64,000 nucleotides of DNA from Paraflavisolibacter caeni (GTDB taxonomy: Bacteria > Bacteroidota > Bacteroidia > Chitinophagales > Chitinophagaceae): contig NZ_JAOTIF010000022.1 of NCBI RefSeq assembly GCF_025628885.1, positions 62,001 to 126,000 of the forward strand, read 5' to 3'. Below the pieces are notes generated by a model. That model saw only the letters and a list, made by a program, of their open reading frames with translations, had not been told where the DNA came from and ran no database searches. The stretch's first letter is position 1, and each line of letters starts with the position of its first letter. This document shows positions 59,887 through 64,000 of this stretch, piece after piece. The translations under genes were made by a program, and so were the position numbers.

Positions 59887-61500
59887 ATGCAAACAGATTT
59901 TTTAGTGATAGGCTCCGGGATTGCTGGTTTGGTATATGCGCTAAAGGTGGCTCAGCATTTTCCGGATAAAAAAGTGATGGTCCTCACCAAGGCCGCTGCA
60001 GATGAAACCAACACCAAATACGCACAGGGTGGGGTAGCCGTAGTAAACGACCTGGAAAATGACAGTTTCGAAAAGCATATTGAAGACACATTGATTGCCG
60101 GAGATGGCTTGTGTAACAAAGAAGTAGTTGAAATAGTGGTGAAAGAAGGACCTGCACGTGTGCAGGAAATCATAGACTGGGGAACTCAGTTTGACAAAGC
60201 TCCATCTGGGGATTACCGGCTGGGTAAAGAGGGTGGTCACTCCGAGTTTCGTATACTGCATCATAAAGATGTCACCGGTAAGGAAATCGAAAGGGCTTTG
60301 CTGGAGGCAATCGAAGCTGCGCCCAATATTGAAATGTTCAATCATTGCTTTGTAATTGATATCATTACCCAGCACCATTTAGGTTACTTGGTCACTAAGT
60401 CGACACCTGATATTGAATGTTATGGTGTTTACATCCTCAATACGAACAATCATCGCATCGAAAAGATCGTAGCTGGCATTACAATGCTGGCCACTGGAGG
60501 TAATGGGCAGGTGTACCGCACCACTACCAACCCTGCTATTGCTACTGGCGACGGAGTAGCTATGGTGTACCGTGCTAAAGGCCGTATCGAGAATATGGAA
60601 TTCATACAGTTTCACCCGACGGCTTTGTACGAGGCGGGTAAACGTGGACAGGCCTTTTTAATCACCGAAGCTGTACGTGGTGATGGTGGCATTTTGCGTA
60701 ACGTACATGGCGAGGCCTTCATGGAGCGTTATGATCCGCGGAAGGACCTGGCACCTCGTGACATTGTTGCCCGTGCCATAGACAGTGAAATGAAACGGAC
60801 TGGTACTGAGCATGTGTACCTTGATTGCCGGCATATGGATCAGCATAAGTTTAAGGAGCATTTTCCCAACATTTACGAGAAGTGCTTATCCATCGGCATT
60901 GACGTAGCTGTGAATATGATTCCGGTTGCCCCGGCAGCGCACTACAGTTGCGGCGGTATTAAAACGGATGAGTGGGGACATACTTCTATCCGTAATTTGT
61001 ATGCCTGTGGTGAATGTTCGTCTACCGGCTTGCATGGTGCCAACCGTTTGGCTTCCAACTCTTTATTGGAAGCTATGGTGTTTGCCCACAGGTGTTTTGT
61101 AGATTCTGTAAACACTATCGACGCTCCTTATCATCATTGGCAGGGTGCTTTTGAAGATATACCCGATTGGAATGCTTCCGGAACTTCAGACCCCAAAGAG
61201 ATGATCCTGATTACCCAAAGTCTGAAGGAACTGCAGCAGGTAATGAGCGATTATGTAGGTATCGTTCGCAACAATGTGCGTTTACAGCGTGCCATGAAGC
61301 GCATTGACCTTTTGTTTGAAGAAACTGAAGATCTATATGAAAGTACTTCTGTATCACCTCAATTACTCGAATTGCGTAATATGATTACTGTAGGCTACCT
61401 GATCATTAAAGGGGCTTCTTTCCGCAAAGAGAGCCGTGGCCTCCATTATAATACCGATTTCCCTGAAAAATCTGTTTTGATACAGAATATCGTGTTATAG
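59887..61500 (+). CDS. nadB: L-aspartate oxidase
   Basis: A 537-residue FAD enzyme that oxidises L-aspartate to iminoaspartate, the first step of de novo NAD synthesis. The FAD motif VIGSGIAGLVYALK lies at 7-20. KYAQGGVAVV, EGGHSEFRILHHKDVTGKE, MLATGGNGQVYRTTTNP, MEFIQFHPTALY and RDIVARAIDSEMK are succinate dehydrogenase/NadB family segments. PAAHYSCGGIKTDEWGHTS and LYACGECSSTGLHGANRLASNS complete the site. nadA and nadC are not in the window; nadK at 35294 acts later in NAD metabolism. Confidence 0.95.
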   Translation: MQTDFLVIGSGIAGLVYALKVAQHFPDKKVMVLTKAAADETNTKYAQGGVAVVNDLENDSFEKHIEDTLIAGDGLCNKEVVEIVVKEGPARVQEIIDWGTQFDKAPSGDYRLGKEGGHSEFRILHHKDVTGKEIERALLEAIEAAPNIEMFNHCFVIDIITQHHLGYLVTKSTPDIECYGVYILNTNNHRIEKIVAGITMLATGGNGQVYRTTTNPAIATGDGVAMVYRAKGRIENMEFIQFHPTALYEAGKRGQAFLITEAVRGDGGILRNVHGEAFMERYDPRKDLAPRDIVARAIDSEMKRTGTEHVYLDCRHMDQHKFKEHFPNIYEKCLSIGIDVAVNMIPVAPAAHYSCGGIKTDEWGHTSIRNLYACGECSSTGLHGANRLASNSLLEAMVFAHRCFVDSVNTIDAPYHHWQGAFEDIPDWNASGTSDPKEMILITQSLKELQQVMSDYVGIVRNNVRLQRAMKRIDLLFEETEDLYESTSVSPQLLELRNMITVGYLIIKGASFRKESRGLHYNTDFPEKSVLIQNIVL

Positions 61501-61543
61501 GCCGTAGGGCAGGGGGTGTAGGATTTGCTGGATGATTTGACCT

Positions 61544-61551
61544 TATCTTTG
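61544..61551 (+). promoter_or_regulatory. -7 box TATCTTTG for the acyltransferase gene
   Basis: A perfect TAnnTTTG box 8 bp before the ATG, with TTTG at 61524-61527 (16-bp spacer). The transcript would be nearly leaderless. Confidence 0.55.
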
Positions 61552-61559
61552 CCCCCCTT

Positions 61560-62444
61560 ATGTATTACATAGTTTTTGGGCCTTTGTATCTTTTATCTTT
61601 ATTACCGATCCGGGTTTTGTACGTGTTTTCGGACTTTGCTTATTTGATCATTTATCATATTTTGGGATACCGGAAAAAGATAGTGTTACAAAACCTTTCT
61701 ATTGCTTTTCCCGAGAAGTCAGAAAAGGAAAAGTTGCGGATCGCTAAACAATTCTACAGGAATTTCACAGATAATTTTATAGAAACCATCAAGTTTTTAA
61801 GTGCCGGCGATCGCTATTTCAAAAAACATTTTAATTGTAATCCTGAAATTTTTGATACGCTATACGCTCAGGGCAAAAAGTGCCATGTGCTCCTGGCTCA
61901 CAACTTTAACTGGGAATTAGGTAACCTGGCCATTACCAGTTTAACGCCCTACCAGATGCTAACTGTTTATATGCCTATTCAGAACAGGATATTCGATCGC
62001 TTGTTTAAATATATGCGTACGCGTACTGGTGTTAAATTGCTTTCTGCCCACAATATGCGCAATGATATGATCCCTTACAGAAACCAGCAATACTTAATAG
62101 CACTGGTTGCTGACCAGAATCCAGGGAATCTTCGGTTTGCATGGTGGTTCAATTTCTTTAACCGGCCAGCTCCTTTTGTCAAGGGGCCGGAAAAAGGAGC
62201 GAGATCAAATAATTCAGCTGTGGTGTTTTGTTATTTCACAAAGCCGAAGCGCGGCTATTATGAGGCCCATTTTACTCTTGCAACCACAGATCCTGCTTCA
62301 CTTCCAGAGTTAGAGCTTACCAAGCGCTATGTTACTTACCTGGAGAAAGTAATCAGCGACCGCCCCGATATGTGGCTTTGGAGCCACCGCAGATGGAAGC
62401 ATGAATGGAAGCCGGAATATGGAAAAGTGATTGATCGGGAGTGA
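61560..62444 (+). CDS. lysophospholipid acyltransferase, LpxL/HtrB-like
   Basis: A 294-residue membrane-associated acyltransferase. An N-terminal hydrophobic segment (LYLLSLLPIRVLYVFSDFAYLI) anchors it. The catalytic-type motif reads LLAHNFNWELGN near residues 112-123, close to the H-x4-[DE] pattern of the LpxL/HtrB late acyltransferases. VADQNPGN, then FFNRPAPFVKGPEKGA and a final DMWLWSHRRWK are further family segments. It probably acylates lipid A or an ornithine/aminolipid in the inner membrane. It follows nadB by 59 bp with its own promoter box. Confidence 0.88.
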   Translation: MYYIVFGPLYLLSLLPIRVLYVFSDFAYLIIYHILGYRKKIVLQNLSIAFPEKSEKEKLRIAKQFYRNFTDNFIETIKFLSAGDRYFKKHFNCNPEIFDTLYAQGKKCHVLLAHNFNWELGNLAITSLTPYQMLTVYMPIQNRIFDRLFKYMRTRTGVKLLSAHNMRNDMIPYRNQQYLIALVADQNPGNLRFAWWFNFFNRPAPFVKGPEKGARSNNSAVVFCYFTKPKRGYYEAHFTLATTDPASLPELELTKRYVTYLEKVISDRPDMWLWSHRRWKHEWKPEYGKVIDRE

Positions 62445-62458
62445 TCAATGATCTGATT

Positions 62459-62497
62459 ATAACAAAACCTCACTACTCATAAGTGAGGTTTTGTTAT
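62459..62497. terminator. bidirectional terminator between the acyltransferase and rhodanese genes
   Basis: A perfect 16-bp stem (62459-62474 with 62482-62497) and 7-nt loop lie between the stop codons of converging genes. Confidence 0.9.
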
Positions 62498-62511
62498 ATA
62501 GGTAGTTATGT

Positions 62512-63216
62512 TTAATTCAGGTTGGTATTTTCTTTTTCCTTTTCAATTCTATCCTCATCCCTTATTTTGTCCCATCCGCCTAAAACATTACGAAGGTTAT
62601 GAAGTCCCTGTCGCTTCAGTAAGGAAGCTGCAATAACACTTCTATAACCGCTGTCACAATGGATATAGATGTTCTGGTCCTCTTCAATACTGGCAATGCT
62701 CACTGTATCCGCTAACTCATCAAGAGGGATATTAAGGGCATCTTTTACATGTCCTCCAGCAAACTCTACAGGCCTTCTTACATCAATTACCACTAGCCTT
62801 TCATCAAACGGAATATCCATAGCTAGCTCATCGGCTTCTACGTCTATAATGATATCGATTTCTTCTCCTGCCTTTTGCCAGGCAGCAATGCTACCTTGCA
62901 GGTACCCTGCAAAGTTGGTAAAGCCGAGCTCTGCCAGTTGGGCCAGGCTTTCTCTTTCTTCGCCGGCATTTGCTATCAACACAATTGGTTTGTCATAAGA
63001 GATCAACTGGTTCGCCCATTCAGCAAAATGTTCATCCAATCCAATGCTGATTGAGCCGGGAATAAAACCCATGGTAAACTCCTGAGGTTGGCGGGTATCT
63101 AACAGTGTAGCATCATTCTGAGCAGCTATTTTTACAGCCTCAACAGATAATGGCTGCAATCCTTTTTGCACTACAGGGCCCAGGTTTTTATCTTCTTTAT
63201 TTAATTCTTCATTCAT
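62512..63216 (-). CDS. double rhodanese-domain protein, first domain inactive
   Basis: A 234-residue cytoplasmic protein with two rhodanese domains. Domain 1 (about 20-115) has LDTRQPQEFTMGFIPGS but carries Ala82 (IANAGEE) where the catalytic Cys is expected. Domain 2 (about 138-225) has IDVRRPVEFAGGHVKDALNIP and an intact active loop HCDSGYRS with Cys187, then LGGWDKI. Such pairs also occur as C-termini of Bacteroidota metallo-beta-lactamase/persulfide-dioxygenase-like proteins; here the MBL part is absent. The gene lies downstream of an ArsR regulator with which it shares a promoter motif, suggesting persulfide or sulfide handling (inference). Confidence 0.88.
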   Translation of the reverse strand: MNEELNKEDKNLGPVVQKGLQPLSVEAVKIAAQNDATLLDTRQPQEFTMGFIPGSISIGLDEHFAEWANQLISYDKPIVLIANAGEERESLAQLAELGFTNFAGYLQGSIAAWQKAGEEIDIIIDVEADELAMDIPFDERLVVIDVRRPVEFAGGHVKDALNIPLDELADTVSIASIEEDQNIYIHCDSGYRSVIAASLLKRQGLHNLRNVLGGWDKIRDEDRIEKEKENTNLN

Positions 63217-63262
63217 AAATTAGTTTGTCCTTGTTGTATGTACATAAAAAAACCTTTAGCTG

Positions 63263-63291
63263 CAAAGGTAAATTTACTTATTGCACCCAAA
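63263..63291 (-). promoter_or_regulatory. rhodanese promoter with candidate ArsR operator
   Basis: Minus-strand TTTG (63291-63288), a 17-bp spacer and TACCTTTG (63270-63263) fit the Bacteroidota promoter closely. The palindromic site ATAAGTAAATTTAC (63281-63268) overlaps the spacer and the -7 box. A close copy occupies the same region of the arsR promoter. Confidence 0.7.
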
Positions 63292-63314
63292 GGTTTTGTC
63301 GGCAAGCGTTAATG

Positions 63315-63644
63315 CTATTTCAGCAGTTCATGAACAAAGTTATGGACCTGGTTTAGGCGGTCGTGATTAACTGAGTAAAAAATGAATTTGCCATCTCGAA
63401 GGGTATTCACAAAACCTGCTTTTCTCAAAATTGCCAGGTGTTGAGAAGCCACAGACTGTTCCAAACGGAGCTTGACATAAATCTCTGTTACAGTCATTTT
63501 CTCGTTTTGGTGGAGCAGCTTCAAAATTTGCTGGCGAAGTTTGTGATTTACAGCTCTTAAAATAAGAGCAGCCTTCTTAAGCTGGAGTATGTCAATTTTT
63601 AACTCACCATTCACGGTAGCTGAATTTTCTAATACATTATTCAT
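63315..63644 (-). CDS. ArsR/SmtB-family winged-helix regulator
   Basis: A 109-residue transcription factor. ALILRAVNHKLRQQILKLLHQNEKMTVTEIYVKLRLEQSVASQHLAILRKAGFVNTLRDGKFIFYSVN is the classic ArsR fold: the recognition helix is SVASQHLAILRKAG (about 68-81) and the wing is DGKFIFYSV. The protein has no cysteine, so it cannot sense persulfide or metal through thiols as BigR/SqrR or ArsR do. It lies directly upstream of the rhodanese gene, with shared palindromes in both promoters, so autoregulation and control of the rhodanese gene are likely. Confidence 0.92.
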   Translation of the reverse strand: MNNVLENSATVNGELKIDILQLKKAALILRAVNHKLRQQILKLLHQNEKMTVTEIYVKLRLEQSVASQHLAILRKAGFVNTLRDGKFIFYSVNHDRLNQVHNFVHELLK

Positions 63645-63666
63645 AGATACAATCTTAACTCTGTTA

Positions 63667-63697
63667 CAAAAGTATAAGTAAATATACGAAATACAAA
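63667..63697 (-). promoter_or_regulatory. arsR promoter with candidate ArsR operator
   Basis: Minus-strand TTTG (63697-63694), a 19-bp spacer and TACTTTTG (63674-63667) make a near-ideal Bacteroidota promoter. ATAAGTAAATATAC at 63674-63687 (plus strand) fills most of the spacer and nearly matches the site in the rhodanese promoter. Confidence 0.7.
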
Positions 63698-63718
63698 CTG
63701 CTACTTATATGATAATAG

Positions 63719-64000
63719 TTATACGTTATGGGCTGGTGAATAGAACTCTTTACCATAAAAAGGCTCGCTGTATGCCAGATCCGAAAACTTTTGTTGTATA
63801 AAAAAAGTATTAGAAAGTTTTGCTAAGTGCTCCGCAGTTGCATCTAACTGCTTAAAAATTGCATTGTTATTATTGATGAGCTTCAAAAATTTAGTACTTC
63901 CATTCCCAAAGAAGGTTATCGTATTATTTTCTAATAAGTCAAGTAAATAGGTTTCCGTTAATATGATGTTGGATGGTAAAATTACTTCTGTTAAACTTTT
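63719..64000 (-). CDS. tsaB: tRNA threonylcarbamoyladenosine biosynthesis protein TsaB, C-terminal part
   Basis: A gene cut by the window edge: 93 residues before a stop at 63719. The frame ends DLAYSEPFYGKEFYSPAHNV, close to the Bacteroidota TsaB C-terminus (AYxEPFYLKEF...), and before it ITFFGNGSTKFLKLI matches the F-x-GxGxxK segment of TsaB. TsaB pairs with TsaD and TsaE to make the t6A37 modification of tRNA. The N-terminal ASKHA half lies outside the window. It precedes arsR by 74 bp in the same orientation. Confidence 0.82.
   Translation of the reverse strand, partial: KSLTEVILPSNIILTETYLLDLLENNTITFFGNGSTKFLKLINNNNAIFKQLDATAEHLAKLSNTFFIQQKFSDLAYSEPFYGKEFYSPAHNV

Overview
The window looks like a chromosomal segment of a Bacteroidota bacterium, most likely family Chitinophagaceae. 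The reasons are TAnnTTTG-type -7 promoter boxes in front of many genes, almost no Shine-Dalgarno sequences, gliding-motility proteins (GldC, a GldE-like protein), DUF4290, DUF6089 and OMP_b-brl families, and the nadK-DUF6089-uppS-bamA-ompH-ompH-murI cluster. I see no tRNA, rRNA, CRISPR array, intact insertion sequence or prophage. Nearly all genes look like core or lineage-conserved functions.

Layout. 0-6 kb: 6-phosphogluconate dehydrogenase, a di-haem cytochrome, a lineage-specific basic protein beside an 11-bp repeat array, KorB, and an FAD/Rieske oxidoreductase. 6-10.7 kb: leftward genes of mostly unknown or hydrolytic function, including a deoxyhypusine-synthase-like protein. 10.8-16 kb: rightward AcpH-like protein, two tandem DUF2911 proteins, asparagine synthetase and a trans-sulfuration enzyme. 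16-25.2 kb: leftward rpiB, tatC, a large zinc metalloprotease, GldE-like protein, gmk and an outer-membrane receptor-like barrel. 25.4-29 kb: nitroreductase, lipoprotein, murA, DUF4290. 29.6-43 kb: a long rightward run of glycosyltransferase, gldC, yqeY, cvpA, an alpha/beta hydrolase, a CBS protein, a POTRA/barrel protein, nadK, DUF6089, uppS, bamA, two ompH copies and murI. This run is dominated by envelope biogenesis. 43-51 kb: LolA-like protein, MFS exporter, GT39 membrane glycosyltransferase, DUF2252, DUF763 and membrane proteins. 51-57 kb: a phosphoesterase/kinase-like/beta-barrel fusion translationally coupled to an SdiA-regulated-type lipoprotein, divergent from an HD-Pycsar-effector fusion. 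57-64 kb: KorA, a second group of 11-bp arrays, nadB, an LpxL-like acyltransferase, a double-rhodanese protein with its ArsR regulator, and the 3' part of tsaB at the right edge.

The most unusual signals are these. (1) Three arrays of degenerate 11-bp units (3.1, 20.5 and 59.5 kb); one lies beside a small lysine/arginine-rich protein, and two lie just outside the korB and korA genes, which are 53 kb apart. (2) The three-part phosphoesterase/kinase-like/beta-barrel protein with its coupled lipoprotein. (3) A Pycsar-type membrane effector fused to an HD phosphohydrolase with no cyclase beside it. (4) A shared palindromic site in both promoters of the ArsR/rhodanese pair, which predicts a small regulon.

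Family assignments come from motifs and remembered family features; no database search was run.
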